A stretch of 64,000 nucleotides of DNA from Bordetella petrii (lineage in GTDB: Bacteria > Pseudomonadota > Gammaproteobacteria > Burkholderiales > Burkholderiaceae_B). Below are positions 25,622 to 34,765 of the stretch, one piece after another. Under the pieces are notes generated by a model that saw only the letters and a list, made by a program, of their open reading frames with translations, did no database searches and had not been told where the DNA came from. Positions within the stretch are counted from its first letter, which is position 1. Each line of letters begins with the position of its first letter. The stretch covers positions 93,072 through 157,071 of the forward strand of contig NZ_JAFMZZ010000001.1 in NCBI RefSeq assembly GCF_017356245.1, written 5' to 3'. Both the position numbers and the translations under genes were made by a program.

Positions 25622-26125
25622 ATGACCATCAAAGTCGGCGATCGCGTGCCCGACGGCACCCTGACCGAATTTTTCGAAACCGAAAGCGGCGGCTGCTCGG
25701 TGGGGCCCAATGCCTTCCAGGTGGCCGACCTGGTCAAGGGCAAGACCATCGCCGTGTTCGCCGTGCCGGGCGCCTTCACGCCCACCTGCTCGGCCAAGCA
25801 CCTGCCGGGCTATGTCGAGCAGGCGCAGGCCCTGAAAAGCAAGGGCGTCGACGAAATCTGGTGCGTGGCCGTCAACGACGCCTTCGTCATGGGCGCCTGG
25901 GGCCGCGACCAGCAAACCGCCGGCAAGGTGCGCATGCTGGCCGACGGCTCGGCCCACTGGACCCGCGCGCTGGGCCTGGAACTCGACCTCGACGCGCGCG
26001 GCATGGGCGTGCGCTCGCAGCGTTATTCGGCCCTGCTGCAGGACGGCGTGGTCAAGCAGCTGAACATCGAGGCGCCCGGCAAGTTCGAAGTCAGCGACGC
26101 CGCCACCATGTTGTCGCAGATCTAG
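25622..26125 (+). CDS. Peroxiredoxin, Prx5/hybrid type
   Basis: 167 residues. The peroxidatic cysteine is Cys56 in VPGAFTPTCSAKHLPGY; downstream VDEIWCVAVNDAFVMGAW and the ARGMGVRSQRYSALLQDG strand are typical of the Prx5 subgroup that uses glutathione or glutaredoxin. Other cysteines are 25 and 81. It reduces hydrogen peroxide and organic peroxides. GGAGAG precedes the ATG by 5-9 bases. No fused glutaredoxin domain. Stands alone as a monocistronic unit or with the MFS gene 77 bases on. Confidence 0.95.
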   Translation: MTIKVGDRVPDGTLTEFFETESGGCSVGPNAFQVADLVKGKTIAVFAVPGAFTPTCSAKHLPGYVEQAQALKSKGVDEIWCVAVNDAFVMGAWGRDQQTAGKVRMLADGSAHWTRALGLELDLDARGMGVRSQRYSALLQDGVVKQLNIEAPGKFEVSDAATMLSQI

Positions 26126-26202
26126 CGTATTGTTGTCATGTGCCGCGCGGCGCACAGGGCGCCCCGCGGCGCCGCCATCCCGGCGGCACTCCCCGCATTC
26201 CC

Positions 26203-27585
26203 ATGCTATCCACGATTTCCTCCTTCTCGTCGCTGTACCTGGCGACACTGCTGATGCTGATCGGCACCGGCCTGTTCAATACATACATGGGGCTGCGGCT
26301 GACCGCCGAATCGGTCAGCGAGATCTGGATCGGCGCGCTGATCGCCGGTTATTACCTGGGGCTGGTCTGCGGCGCCCGCATGGGCCACAAGCTGATCATC
26401 CGCGTCGGTCACATCCGCGCTTTCGTGGCCTGCGCCGCCATTTCCACCAGCATGATCCTGGCCCAGATCCTGGTCGACTACATGCCGGTGTGGCTGCTGT
26501 TCCGCCTGGTGGCCGGCATTGTCATGGTGACCGAGCTGATGGTCATCGAAAGCTGGCTGAACGAACAAACCGAAAACCACCAGCGCGGCCGCGTATTCTC
26601 GGTGTACATGGTGGTGTCGGGCCTGGGCACGGTGCTGGGCCAGCTGGCGCTGACCGCCTATGCCACGCTCGACCAGCAGCCCCTGACCCTGGTGGCCGCC
26701 TGCATGGTGCTGTGCCTGGTGCCCATTGCCGTGACCGCGCGTTCGCACCCGCCCACGCCGCTGCCCGCGCCGCTGGACCTGCGCTTTTTCTTCCAGCGCG
26801 TGCCGCTGTCCATGACCGTGCTGTTCGTGGCGGGCAACCTGTCGGGCGCGTTCTACGGCCTGGCGCCGGTGTATGCCGCCAAGTTCGGCATGACGACCTC
26901 GCAGGCCGCCGTCTTCGTGGCGGCGGGCGTCACGGCGGGGCTGCTGTCGCAGTGGCCGATGGGCTGGCTGTCCGACCGCATCAACCGGGCCGGCCTGATC
27001 CGCTTCAACGCCTTCCTGCTGGTGCTGCTGCCGGTAGTCATGTGGGGCTGGCTCGACCTGCCGTTCTGGCTGCTGGTGCTGATGTCGTGCGTGTTCGGGG
27101 TGCTGCAGTTCACCTTGTATCCGCTGGGCGCCGCATTCGCCAACGACCACGTCGAGCCCGAACGGCGCGTGGGGCTCAGCGCCATCCTGCTCATGACCTA
27201 CGGCGTGGGCGCCTGCCTGGGGCCCATGGTGGCGGGCGTGCTGATGTCCGCCGCCGGCCCCAGCATGTACTACGTGTTCGTGTCGGTGTGCGCGCTGATA
27301 TTGGTGTGGCAGGTGCGGCCGGCGCGGGTCACGGGCGCGCACCAGGTCGACGAGGCGCCGGTGCATTTCGTGCCGCTGCCCGACAACCTGCAAAGCTCGC
27401 CGGCCGCCGCCGCGCTGGATCCGCGCGTCGACCCCGAAGTGGACGTGACCATGGAAATGGCCTCGCCCGAACCCGACGTGGTGCAGGCGCCCGAGCCCGC
27501 CGCGGCGGCTTCTGAACCGGCATCCGGGACAGACGCCGAACCGCCCGCCGACGGCGCCGAGCCGCCGGCGCGCACCGGCACTTGA
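26203..27585 (+). CDS. MFS transporter (YcaD-like) with acidic C-terminal tail
   Basis: 460 residues. About 12 hydrophobic segments fill residues 1-375, with the cytoplasmic loop motif GARMGHKLIIRVGHIR after helix 2 and WLSDRINRAGLIRF in the matching loop of the second half. The group resembles YcaD-type facilitators, whose substrate is generally unassigned. Residues ~385-460 form a Pro/Ala/Glu/Asp-rich tail not found in typical members. The start was taken as the first ATG ahead of the first helix; the ribosome site is weak. Ends seven bases before a long inverted repeat. Confidence 0.82.
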   Translation: MLSTISSFSSLYLATLLMLIGTGLFNTYMGLRLTAESVSEIWIGALIAGYYLGLVCGARMGHKLIIRVGHIRAFVACAAISTSMILAQILVDYMPVWLLFRLVAGIVMVTELMVIESWLNEQTENHQRGRVFSVYMVVSGLGTVLGQLALTAYATLDQQPLTLVAACMVLCLVPIAVTARSHPPTPLPAPLDLRFFFQRVPLSMTVLFVAGNLSGAFYGLAPVYAAKFGMTTSQAAVFVAAGVTAGLLSQWPMGWLSDRINRAGLIRFNAFLLVLLPVVMWGWLDLPFWLLVLMSCVFGVLQFTLYPLGAAFANDHVEPERRVGLSAILLMTYGVGACLGPMVAGVLMSAAGPSMYYVFVSVCALILVWQVRPARVTGAHQVDEAPVHFVPLPDNLQSSPAAAALDPRVDPEVDVTMEMASPEPDVVQAPEPAAAASEPASGTDAEPPADGAEPPARTGT

Positions 27586-27591
27586 TTCGCA

Positions 27592-27682
27592 GGTGTCTGA
27601 CTCCCGCAGGGTGTCAGACACCGCCGTACGCTACAGCCGTCTCAGTCGCACGGTGTCCGACACCCTGCGGGAGTCAGACACC
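27592..27682. repeat. Long inverted repeat, probable bidirectional terminator
   Basis: Two 31-base arms, 27592-27622 and 27652-27682, are reverse complements with a single mismatch and flank a 29-base loop. Each arm also contains its own small palindrome GGTGTC-x-GACACC. It sits just after the MFS gene stop and 3' of the convergent EamA gene, the position expected for a transcription stop. It also has the look of a dispersed REP-type element, but no second copy occurs in this window. Confidence 0.75.
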
Positions 27683-27722
27683 TGGCCCAGGAGATACCTG
27701 GCAATAAAGCGCAAACTGCCCG

Positions 27723-27806
27723 ATCGGGGACGCCGCGGAGCCGGCTTTGCCGGTCCGCCAGCGTCGCCCCCTTGAGGGGGAAGCGCGTAGCGCTTCGGGG
27801 GTGGGC
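27723..27806. repeat. Dispersed intergenic repeat, copy 1
   Basis: Begins GGGGACGCCGCGGA, contains CCGGTCCGCCAGCGTCGC and ends with the hairpin GAAGCGCGTAGCGCTTC followed by a G-run. The same left and right blocks recur at 30843-31000, there split by an insertion. Here it lies just downstream of the EamA stop codon. Likely a terminator-associated repeat. Confidence 0.65.
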
Positions 27807-27814
27807 CCGTCCTT

Positions 27815-28681
27815 TCAAGGCATCATCAGCAGGATCGCCGCCACCGCCAGCACCAGCCCCAGCAGGTTCAACCGGCTGAGCGGCTCGCGGAACGCCAGGG
27901 CGCCCACCACCGTGCCCAGCGCGATGACCCCCATGTTCATGGCCGAAAACACCAGCGCCGGATTGTCCGGCAGGGCCTGGTGGGCGCGGATGTAGGTGAC
28001 GATGTTGCCGAAGTTCGCCGCGCCCAGCGCCACGCCGGCCAGCAGGTGGCGCGGCTGCCAGGCCGTGCGCCGCAGCAGCAGGTAGGCGGCCATGAACCCG
28101 CCGGCCAGGACGAAGGCGATCAGCAGCGCGCCCGGGAACGCGGCGCCGGCTCTGGCCATCTGCTTGAACAGAATGTCGACCAGGCCATAGGCGGCCCAGA
28201 CGCCCAGCGGCCACAGCCAGGCATGCGGGCCGGCGGCCTGGCTGCCGGCCGGAGCGCGCCGGCGCAGCACGCAGAACAGGGCCGTGAAAGCCAGCGCGAT
28301 GGCGCCCGCCTTGCGCGCGGTGATCGATTCGCCGAACAGCAGAAAGGCCGCCAGCAGGGGCAGGAACAGCGACAACCGCTGCGCCGCGTCGCTGCGCACG
28401 ATGCCGGCGTGCCGCACCGACTGCGCCATGGCCATGAAGCCGCTGGGCAGCAGCACGCCCAGCGCCAGCAGCATGCCCCAGGCCTGGCCGGCCGACGCCA
28501 GCTGGGCGCCTGAGGGCCGCAGCACCAGCCAGCTCAGCGCCGCGGTGACCGCGTAGTTGGCGGCGATGGCCTGCCGCACGTCGATGTCGTGGCGGCGCGC
28601 CAGCTTCAGCAGCACCGCGACCGTGACGCTGAAGGCCACGCTGGCCAGCAGGTACAGCAGGCCGGGGCTCAGCGGGACCAT
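27815..28681 (-). CDS. EamA/DMT-superfamily transporter
   Basis: 288 residues with about ten hydrophobic helices in two EamA halves (first half ends [11 protein letters not shown], second begins [21 protein letters not shown]). These drug/metabolite transporters move small metabolites across the inner membrane. The ATG lies 13 bases inside the end of bioB, so translation is probably coupled to it. A biotin-related substrate is a guess from that coupling only. A longer upstream frame runs through bioB and is rejected. Confidence 0.85.
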   Translation of the reverse strand: MVPLSPGLLYLLASVAFSVTVAVLLKLARRHDIDVRQAIAANYAVTAALSWLVLRPSGAQLASAGQAWGMLLALGVLLPSGFMAMAQSVRHAGIVRSDAAQRLSLFLPLLAAFLLFGESITARKAGAIALAFTALFCVLRRRAPAGSQAAGPHAWLWPLGVWAAYGLVDILFKQMARAGAAFPGALLIAFVLAGGFMAAYLLLRRTAWQPRHLLAGVALGAANFGNIVTYIRAHQALPDNPALVFSAMNMGVIALGTVVGALAFREPLSRLNLLGLVLAVAAILLMMP

Positions 28682-29700
28682 GTCGGCGCGGCCTCGGGCG
28701 GGGGCGGCAGGGCGCCTTCCGCGTGCATGCCCAGGCGCGCCAGCAGGCGCTGGTCGGCCTCTACCTGCGGGTTGCCGGTGGTCAGCAGCACGTCGCCGCA
28801 GAACAGCGAATTGGCGCCCGCCAGGAAACACAGCGCCTGCAGCGTGTCGCTCATGGTTTCGCGGCCGGCCGACAGGCGCACGCGCGCCAGCGGCATGGCG
28901 ATGCGGGCCACGGCGATGGTGCGCACGAATTCGAACGGGTCCAGCGCCTCGGTGCCGGCCAGCGGCGTACCTTCCACCTGCACCAGATTGTTGATCGGCA
29001 CCGATTCGGGGTAGGGGTCCAGGCTGGCCAGCTGCGCGATCAGGCCGGCGCGTTCGCGCCGCGATTCGCCCATGCCGACGATGCCGCCGCAGCACACGTT
29101 CAGGCCGGCGTCGCGCACGCGCTCCAGCGTGTCCAGGCGGTCCTGGTAGGTGCGGGTCGAGATGATGCTGCCGTAGAACTCGGGCGAGGTATCGAGATTG
29201 TGGTTGTAGTAGTCCAGCCCGGCTTGCTTCAACTGTTCGGCCTGGCCGTCGCGCAGCATGCCCAGCGTCACGCAGGTTTCCAGGCCCAGCGCCTTTACCG
29301 CGCGGATCATCTCGGCCACTGCGTCCAGGTGGTGCGGCTTGGGGCTGCGCCAGGCCGCGCCCATGCAGAAGCGCTGCGCGCCGCCGGCCTGGGCGGCGCG
29401 GGCGGCCCGCAGCACGTCGTCCAGCGGCATCAGCTTGTCGGCCGCCAGGCCGGTGTCGTAATGGGCCGACTGCGGGCAGTACGCGCAGTCTTCGGGGCAG
29501 CCGCCAGTCTTGATGGACAGCAGGCTCGACAGCTGGATCGCGCTCGCGTCGAAGTGCTGCCGGTGGACCTGCTGGGCGCGGTACAGCAGATCCATGAAGG
29601 GCAGCTCATAAAGCGCCAGGATGTCGTCCGCCTGCCAGGCGCCGGCCGCGGGCGCGACAGGCCTGGCAATGTCGGAAACGGGAATGGTCGAGGTGTGCAT
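28669..29700 (-). CDS. bioB: Biotin synthase
   Basis: 343 residues. Radical-SAM cluster Cys68-x3-Cys72-x2-Cys75 ([13 protein letters not shown]); later motifs are [46 protein letters not shown] and [10 protein letters not shown], and the 2Fe-2S ligand set is conserved. It inserts sulfur into dethiobiotin. GGAGG lies 7 bases before ATG 29700; an open stretch upstream adds 22 atypical residues. No other bio genes are in the window. It overlaps the EamA transporter gene downstream. Confidence 0.97.
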   Translation of the reverse strand: MHTSTIPVSDIARPVAPAAGAWQADDILALYELPFMDLLYRAQQVHRQHFDASAIQLSSLLSIKTGGCPEDCAYCPQSAHYDTGLAADKLMPLDDVLRAARAAQAGGAQRFCMGAAWRSPKPHHLDAVAEMIRAVKALGLETCVTLGMLRDGQAEQLKQAGLDYYNHNLDTSPEFYGSIISTRTYQDRLDTLERVRDAGLNVCCGGIVGMGESRRERAGLIAQLASLDPYPESVPINNLVQVEGTPLAGTEALDPFEFVRTIAVARIAMPLARVRLSAGRETMSDTLQALCFLAGANSLFCGDVLLTTGNPQVEADQRLLARLGMHAEGALPPPPEAAPTWSR

Positions 29701-29840
29701 GGCGATCCTCCGCTGAGTCGATGTGGCACGGCCATCAGCGGCGGATCGTAAGAACCCGCGCGGCAAAAATGCAATCGAGGAAAAAGCGGCAGGTTTGCCA
29801 GACGATGGGTGGTGTTGTGCGGGACATGGCGGTTTTTGCG

Positions 29841-29896
29841 GCGGCCGCGCCGCTAACCCGGCGCCATCTTCGGCCAGCCGGGGCGGCCGCTTTTTT
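29841..29896 (+). terminator. Possible rho-independent terminator
   Basis: GCGGCCGC at 29841-29848 can pair with GCGGCCGC at 29883-29890, and TTTTTT follows at 29891-29896. The loop is long and the upstream transcript is unknown (bioB is on the other strand), so the call is weak. Confidence 0.3.
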
Positions 29897-30049
29897 GCGT
29901 CATTTTGTAACTGGTATGCGGCCGCCGCGCCGGTCCGGCAGCCGCAGCCCGTGTTGAAGCGGGCACGTGTATCGGGGGTTTATCCGGTTGGCATGGCCGG
30001 CGTGTCGGCGTGTACCGTGGTGGCCGGCCGAGCACGAGCTTGGCGAATC

Positions 30050-30070
30050 TAATATACTGACAGCATATTA
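30050..30070. promoter_or_regulatory. GntR operator candidate in front of its own gene
   Basis: TAATAT-N9-ATATTA, perfect 6-base arms, 73 bases before the GntR ATG. The same architecture occurs at 36411-36431 upstream of the TRAP operon. The AT-rich patch is exceptional for this genome. Confidence 0.65.
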
Positions 30071-30142
30071 ACGATCGCTGCGGGGTTGCTCGCGTCCGCG
30101 GGGCGCAGCCCCGGCTTTGGCAGGATCCCGGCCATTGTTTTC

Positions 30143-30796
30143 ATGAACCAAGTTCCCCCTATCAAGACACGCGCGACCGAAGCCGCCTACGACGCGATCG
30201 AGCAGATGATCGCCACGCTCAAGCTCGAGCCCAACCAGCCCATTGTGGAAAGCGACCTGGTCCAGCTCACCGGCCTGGGCCGTACGCCCATCCGCGAGGC
30301 GCTGATGCGCCTGGTGGCCAGCGGCCTGATCGAGCAGCAGCCGCGCCGGGGCCTGCGCGTCAGCGAGATCCGTATCGCGGAACACCTGATCCTGATCGAA
30401 ACCCGCCGGGTGCTGGAACGCCTGATCGCCATGTCATCGGCGCGCCGCGCCACGCCCGAGCAGCGCGCCCAGCTGCTGCAGCACGCGCACGAGATGGTGG
30501 CCGCGGCCGGGCGCGGCGACCTGGCCGGCTACATGCAGGCCGACCAGGCGCTGGACCGCGTCAACCACGAAGCCAGCCGCAACCCCTACGCGGTGCAGGC
30601 CATCGTTCCCATGATCATCCAGTGCCGGCGCTTCTGGTATGCCTTCCAGCACGAAGGCGACCTCGAGCGCGGCGCCCAGTGCCACCTGATGGAGGCCGAA
30701 GGCATCCACGCCAACGACCCCGAGCGCGCCATGGCCGGCGCCGACGCCCTGATGCGCTATCTGATGGAATTCACCCACACCGTCATCGAAGGATAA
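30143..30796 (+). CDS. GntR-family regulator (FadR/FCD subfamily)
   Basis: 217 residues. Winged helix at ~10-75 (QLTGLGRTPIREALMRLVASGLIEQQPRRGLRV) and an all-helical FCD effector domain with potential metal-binding His/Asp residues (DQALDRVNHEAS; QCHLMEAEGIHAND). FCD regulators respond to carboxylates. It faces the TRAP/DapA-like/ALDH operon convergently and shares its upstream palindrome, so it is very probably that operon's regulator. ATG 30143 was chosen because residues upstream are not conserved in character; the ribosome site is not obvious. Confidence 0.9.
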   Translation: MNQVPPIKTRATEAAYDAIEQMIATLKLEPNQPIVESDLVQLTGLGRTPIREALMRLVASGLIEQQPRRGLRVSEIRIAEHLILIETRRVLERLIAMSSARRATPEQRAQLLQHAHEMVAAAGRGDLAGYMQADQALDRVNHEASRNPYAVQAIVPMIIQCRRFWYAFQHEGDLERGAQCHLMEAEGIHANDPERAMAGADALMRYLMEFTHTVIEG

Positions 30797-30842
30797 GGGC
30801 CGCGCCGCGCGACCCGATCAGAATGACAACGGGTGCAGCGGA

Positions 30843-31000
30843 ATCGGGGACGCCGCGGATCCGGCTCCGCCGGTCCGCCAGCGTCGCCCCCTGGGGGGAT
30901 GAGCCCGGACATAGAACAGTCCTTGAGGACTGTTCTATGCCTGGCGAATCCGAGCGGCCTGCCAGCCGCGAGGTGGAAAGCGCGTAGCGCTTCGGGGGGG
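30843..31000. repeat. Dispersed intergenic repeat, copy 2, split by a palindrome-bearing insert
   Basis: The left block (GGGGACGCCGCGGA, CCGGTCCGCCAGCGTCGC) and right block (AAGCGCGTAGCGCTTCGGGG) match copy 1 at 27723-27806. Between them are about 75 extra bases that include a perfect palindrome at 30910-30939 (14-base arms CATAGAACAGTCCT/AGGACTGTTCTATG around TG). It separates the convergent GntR and aldehyde dehydrogenase genes. Confidence 0.65.
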
Positions 31001-31001
31001 G

Positions 31002-32483
31002 TCAATTCACATACCAGATGGTCTTCACCTGCTGGTACTGGTCCAGCGCTTCCAGGCCGTTGTCGCGGCCGCCGAAGCCGGACTGCTTGTAGCCACCGAA
31101 GGGCGTGGTGATGTCGCCTTCCGAAAACCCGTTGACCGACACTGTGCCGGCCTGGATGGCCCGCGCCACGCGCTGCGCGCGGCGCACGTCGCGGGTGTAC
31201 AGCGACGCCGCCAGGCCGTAGTGGCTGTTGTTGGCCAGCTCGACGGCCTCGGCCTCGGTCTCGAAGGGCGTCACCGCCAGAATCGGCCCGAAGACTTCTT
31301 CCTGGAACAGGCGCGAGCCCGCCGACACGCCGTCGAAGATCGTCGGCTCGACATACCAGCCGCTGCCCAGATCCGCATGAATGCGCCCGCCATGCACCAG
31401 GCGCGCCCCTTCGGCCGCGGCGCCGTCCAGGAAGCCGCGCACTTTGTCGAAATGCGCGCGCTCGATCATCGGCCCGATTTTCACCGAGGCGTCGGTGGGC
31501 ACGCCCACTTTCCATTCCGACAGGCGCTGGCGCAGGCGCTCGAGCAGGGCGTCCTTGATGCCCGTCTGCACGATCAGGCGCGAGCCGCAGCTGCAGTTCT
31601 CGCCCATGTTCCAGAACGCCGCCGCCAGCACGTGGTCGGCCAGCTCGTCCAGGTCGGCGTCGTCGAAAATCACCTGCGGGCTCTTGCCGCCGCATTCCAG
31701 CACGATCTCTTTCAGGTTGCTCTCGGCCGAGTATTTCAGGAAATAACGTCCCACCTCGGTCGAGCCGGTGAACGACACCACGTCCACGTCCATGTGGCGG
31801 CCGATGGCCTGCCCCACTGTCTCGCCCAGGCCCGTCACCAGCATCAGGGCGCCGGCCGGTATGCCGGCCTGGTGGGCCAGCTGGGTCATGCGGTAGGCGC
31901 TCAGCGACGTCAGTTCGGCCGGCTTGACGATGACCGAGTTGCCGGCGGCCAGCGCCGGCGCCACTTTCCAGGCATACATCTGCGCCGGGAAATTCCACGG
32001 CAGCACGGCGCCCACCACGCCGATGGGTTCTTTCACGATCAGGCCCAGCGCCTCGGGCCCGGTGGGCGAAATGCGCCCGAAGCACTTGTCCACCGCTTCG
32101 GCGTACCAGCGGAACGTGTCCAGCGTGGCCGGCATGTCGGTGTTCAGGCATTCGGTAATCGGCTTGCCGGCGTCCACGCAGTCCAGCGCCGCCAGTTCTT
32201 CGGCGTGCGCGGCCAGCAGGTCGGCCCAGGCCAGCATGATGCGCTTGCGTTCGGCCGGCGCCAGGCCCGACCATTCGCCCGACTTGAAGCTGGCGCGCGC
32301 GATGCGCACGGCCCCGTCCGCGTCGGCCGCGCTGCCGGCCTCGATCGCGCCGATCACGCTGTTGTCGATCGGCGTGGTGTTCTCAAGGCGCTCGCCCGGC
32401 GACGCATGGCCGGGAATCAAGTGGCCCGCCCACAACCGGCCCGCGCGGGCCTGCTCGAAAATCTGCTCTTTGGTCTGCGGCAT
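31002..32483 (-). CDS. Aldehyde dehydrogenase, NAD(P)-dependent
   Basis: 493 residues, full length. Catalytic Glu263 (LECGGKSP) and Cys297 (NMGENCSCGSR), the cofactor loop VSFTGSTEVGR, and PWNFPAQ around 163-168 are all in place. It oxidises an aldehyde to the acid. AAGGAG lies just before ATG 32483. Being last in the TRAP operon after a DapA-like enzyme, it may oxidise a semialdehyde such as alpha-ketoglutarate semialdehyde; overall it resembles PuuC/gamma-aminobutyraldehyde types, so the substrate is open. Confidence 0.92.
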   Translation of the reverse strand: MPQTKEQIFEQARAGRLWAGHLIPGHASPGERLENTTPIDNSVIGAIEAGSAADADGAVRIARASFKSGEWSGLAPAERKRIMLAWADLLAAHAEELAALDCVDAGKPITECLNTDMPATLDTFRWYAEAVDKCFGRISPTGPEALGLIVKEPIGVVGAVLPWNFPAQMYAWKVAPALAAGNSVIVKPAELTSLSAYRMTQLAHQAGIPAGALMLVTGLGETVGQAIGRHMDVDVVSFTGSTEVGRYFLKYSAESNLKEIVLECGGKSPQVIFDDADLDELADHVLAAAFWNMGENCSCGSRLIVQTGIKDALLERLRQRLSEWKVGVPTDASVKIGPMIERAHFDKVRGFLDGAAAEGARLVHGGRIHADLGSGWYVEPTIFDGVSAGSRLFQEEVFGPILAVTPFETEAEAVELANNSHYGLAASLYTRDVRRAQRVARAIQAGTVSVNGFSEGDITTPFGGYKQSGFGGRDNGLEALDQYQQVKTIWYVN

Positions 32484-32493
32484 GGCGGTCTCC

Positions 32494-33369
32494 TTATCCC
32501 TGGTAGGCGTCGAGCATCGCCAGGAAGGCGCGCTCATCCTCGGCCGACAGCGGCGCCAGCGGCAGGCGCACGGTGCCGGCGTCCACGCCGTGGCGGCGGC
32601 AGCCGAGCTTGGCCTTCTGGTTGTAGTCGCCGGATTCCATCGCCTGGATCACGGGGTACATGCCGCTCATCAGCGTGCGGACCTCGTCCCAGCGCTGTTC
32701 TGCGGCGGCCTTGACCATTGCCGCCTGTTCGGCGGGAAACACGTTGGCCCCGCCGCTGATCCAGCTGCGCACGCCCCAGAACAGGAAATCGGCGGCCATG
32801 TCGTCCGAGCCGCTGATGATGTGGAAGTCCGGGATGCGGGCCTGGATCAGCGCCAGCGCGCGGTTGAAGTTGCCGCTGCTTTCCTTGATGCCGACGATAT
32901 TGGGAATGCGCGCCAGCTCGATCACGGTTTCCACCGCGATCTGCACGCCGATGCGCGCGGGAAAGTCGTACAGGATGATGGGCAGCGGCGTGGCGGCGGC
33001 CACCGTGCGGAAATGCTGCACAATGCCGGCCTGCTCGGGCAGGCTGTAGGGGGGCGCGGTCAGCATCAGGCCTTCGTAGCCCAGTTCCCGCGCCTGATCG
33101 GCGTTGCGGATGGCCTGCGGGGTGGACAGCGCATTGATGCCCGCGATCAGGGTGATACGCCCGCGCGCCGCATCGGCCACGGTGCGCAGCACCAGTTCGC
33201 GCTCGTCGTCTTCCAGGGCATAGAACTCGCCGGTGGTGCCGCAGGCCACGATGCCGGCCACGCCCGCTTCCACGAAGCGGTCCACCAGCTGCCGCAGGGC
33301 ATCGGCGTTCACGCGGCCGTCCGCGCCGAACGGCGTTACGATGGGTACCAGGACTCCTTCGATATTCAT
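32494..33369 (-). CDS. DapA/N-acetylneuraminate lyase family aldolase or dehydratase
   Basis: 291 residues. Class I aldolase of the DapA family: Schiff-base Lys162 (GIKESSG), catalytic Tyr134 (LYDFPAR), and the carboxylate-binding GTTGEFYAL at 44-52. True dihydrodipicolinate synthase is unlikely because the gene sits inside a TRAP-transport catabolic operon. KDG or hydroxyproline-type deaminating/dehydrating members of this family often pair with a semialdehyde dehydrogenase, as here. Start ATG at 33369 in the spacing after dctM. Confidence 0.9.
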   Translation of the reverse strand: MNIEGVLVPIVTPFGADGRVNADALRQLVDRFVEAGVAGIVACGTTGEFYALEDDERELVLRTVADAARGRITLIAGINALSTPQAIRNADQARELGYEGLMLTAPPYSLPEQAGIVQHFRTVAAATPLPIILYDFPARIGVQIAVETVIELARIPNIVGIKESSGNFNRALALIQARIPDFHIISGSDDMAADFLFWGVRSWISGGANVFPAEQAAMVKAAAEQRWDEVRTLMSGMYPVIQAMESGDYNQKAKLGCRRHGVDAGTVRLPLAPLSAEDERAFLAMLDAYQG

Positions 33370-33445
33370 ACGTCTTCCTATTGCAGAAAAAACGCCCGTG
33401 TCACCGGGCGGAAACGGGGCCGCGCGGGCCCGCAAACCAGGTTGT

Positions 33446-34765
33446 TCAGAACCCCACGATGCGCTGCGGCAGCCAGGTTGCCAGGGCCGGGAACAGCGCC
33501 ACGATCGCCAGCGTCACGAATTGCACCAGGATGAAGGGCACCACGCCCTTGCACACCTGGCTGTATTTCATGTCCGGCGGGGCGATCGACAGCAGGTAGA
33601 AAATCGACGAGGCCATGGGCGGCGTCAGGTAGCTGGTCTGGATCACGATGATCACCAGCGCGCCGAACCAGATCGGGTCGACGCCCGCGGCCGTCAGCAC
33701 GGGCAGGAACAGCGGCACGCAGATCAGCACGTTGGCTGTCCAGTCCAGCACGAAGCCCAGCAGGAACACGATGCACAGGAACAGGACCAGGGTGCCGTTC
33801 ACGCCCAGGCCCAGGTCCGAGGTCAGGCCCTGGATCAGGCGCGAGCCGCCGTTGGCCGCGAAAATCCCGGTGAACATGATGCCGCCGGCCACGATCAGCA
33901 GGATCATGGCCGAGATGCGGACCGTGATGGCCAGCGATTCCCGCATCATCGACATGCTGAACTGGCCGTAGCAGATGCACAGGATCAGCGCGCCGACCGC
34001 GCCCACGGCCGCCGCTTCGGTGGGCGAGGCAATACCCGCCATCAGCGAGCCCAGCACGGCGAAGATCAGCAGCATCGTGGGCACCAGCCCGCTCAGGGTG
34101 ATGCGCAGCTTGGCCGCCAGCGGCAGGCGCATGTCCTCGGCATCGGCGGGCGGGCCTTTCCTGGGGTTCAGCACGCACACGCCGATGATGTACAGAATGA
34201 ACAGCCCCACCATGATCAGGCCGGGGAACAGCATGGCGGCGAACAGCTCGCCCACCGAGATCTGGGCCAGCGAGGCATACACCACCGCCACCACCGACGG
34301 CGGGATCATCGTGCCCAGCGAGCCGCCGGCGCAGATCGTTCCGGCGATCAGCGAGTTGTCGTAGCGGAAGCGCTGCATGGCCGGGATGGCCATCAGGCCC
34401 ACCATGACCTCGACCGCGCCGACCACGCCGGCGGCCGCCGCGAAGGTTGCGCCCATGGCGATGGTGGCCACGGCCAGGCCGCCCGGCAGGCGCCCCAGCC
34501 ACAGCTGCATGGTGCGGAACAGCCGCGCCGCGATGCCGGAACGTTCCAGGATCGCGCCCATGAGCACGAACATGGGAATCGCGGACAGGATGTAGTTGGT
34601 GGCGGCGGAATAAAGCCCGCCGTAGAGCTGGTTGAATACATTTCCGCCGAAAGCGAACCAGCCGGCGACGATGGCGGGAATGATCAGGGAAAGCGAAACC
34701 GGAATGCCCAGGAAAATCAGCAGGAACATTCCCGGGAACATCAGGGCGGCGACAGTCGGGTTCAT
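33446..34765 (-). CDS. dctM: TRAP transporter large permease (DctM type)
   Basis: 439 residues, about 12 hydrophobic segments. Family hallmarks: PMFVLMGAILERSG, GAVEVMVGLMAIPAM, GTMIPPSVVAVVYA, IASPTEAAAVGA and TSYLTPPMASSIFYL. It is the Na+-driven membrane subunit of a tripartite carboxylate uptake system. Its ATG overlaps the dctQ stop by one base. Confidence 0.95.
   Translation of the reverse strand: MNPTVAALMFPGMFLLIFLGIPVSLSLIIPAIVAGWFAFGGNVFNQLYGGLYSAATNYILSAIPMFVLMGAILERSGIAARLFRTMQLWLGRLPGGLAVATIAMGATFAAAAGVVGAVEVMVGLMAIPAMQRFRYDNSLIAGTICAGGSLGTMIPPSVVAVVYASLAQISVGELFAAMLFPGLIMVGLFILYIIGVCVLNPRKGPPADAEDMRLPLAAKLRITLSGLVPTMLLIFAVLGSLMAGIASPTEAAAVGAVGALILCICYGQFSMSMMRESLAITVRISAMILLIVAGGIMFTGIFAANGGSRLIQGLTSDLGLGVNGTLVLFLCIVFLLGFVLDWTANVLICVPLFLPVLTAAGVDPIWFGALVIIVIQTSYLTPPMASSIFYLLSIAPPDMKYSQVCKGVVPFILVQFVTLAIVALFPALATWLPQRIVGF

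Larger units (their letters stand above)
29701..30142. other. Intergenic region between bioB and the GntR gene
   Basis: No gene was found in these 442 bases. Contents: the bioB leader at the left, a GC-rich stem with a T-run near 29841-29896, and a GntR-type palindrome at 30050-30070. No BirA box could be recognised by eye next to bioB. Confidence 0.6.

Noticed and set aside
32494..33369. dapA of lysine biosynthesis
   Set aside because: Operon context with TRAP transporter and aldehyde dehydrogenase, and control by a GntR/FCD regulator, point to catabolism.
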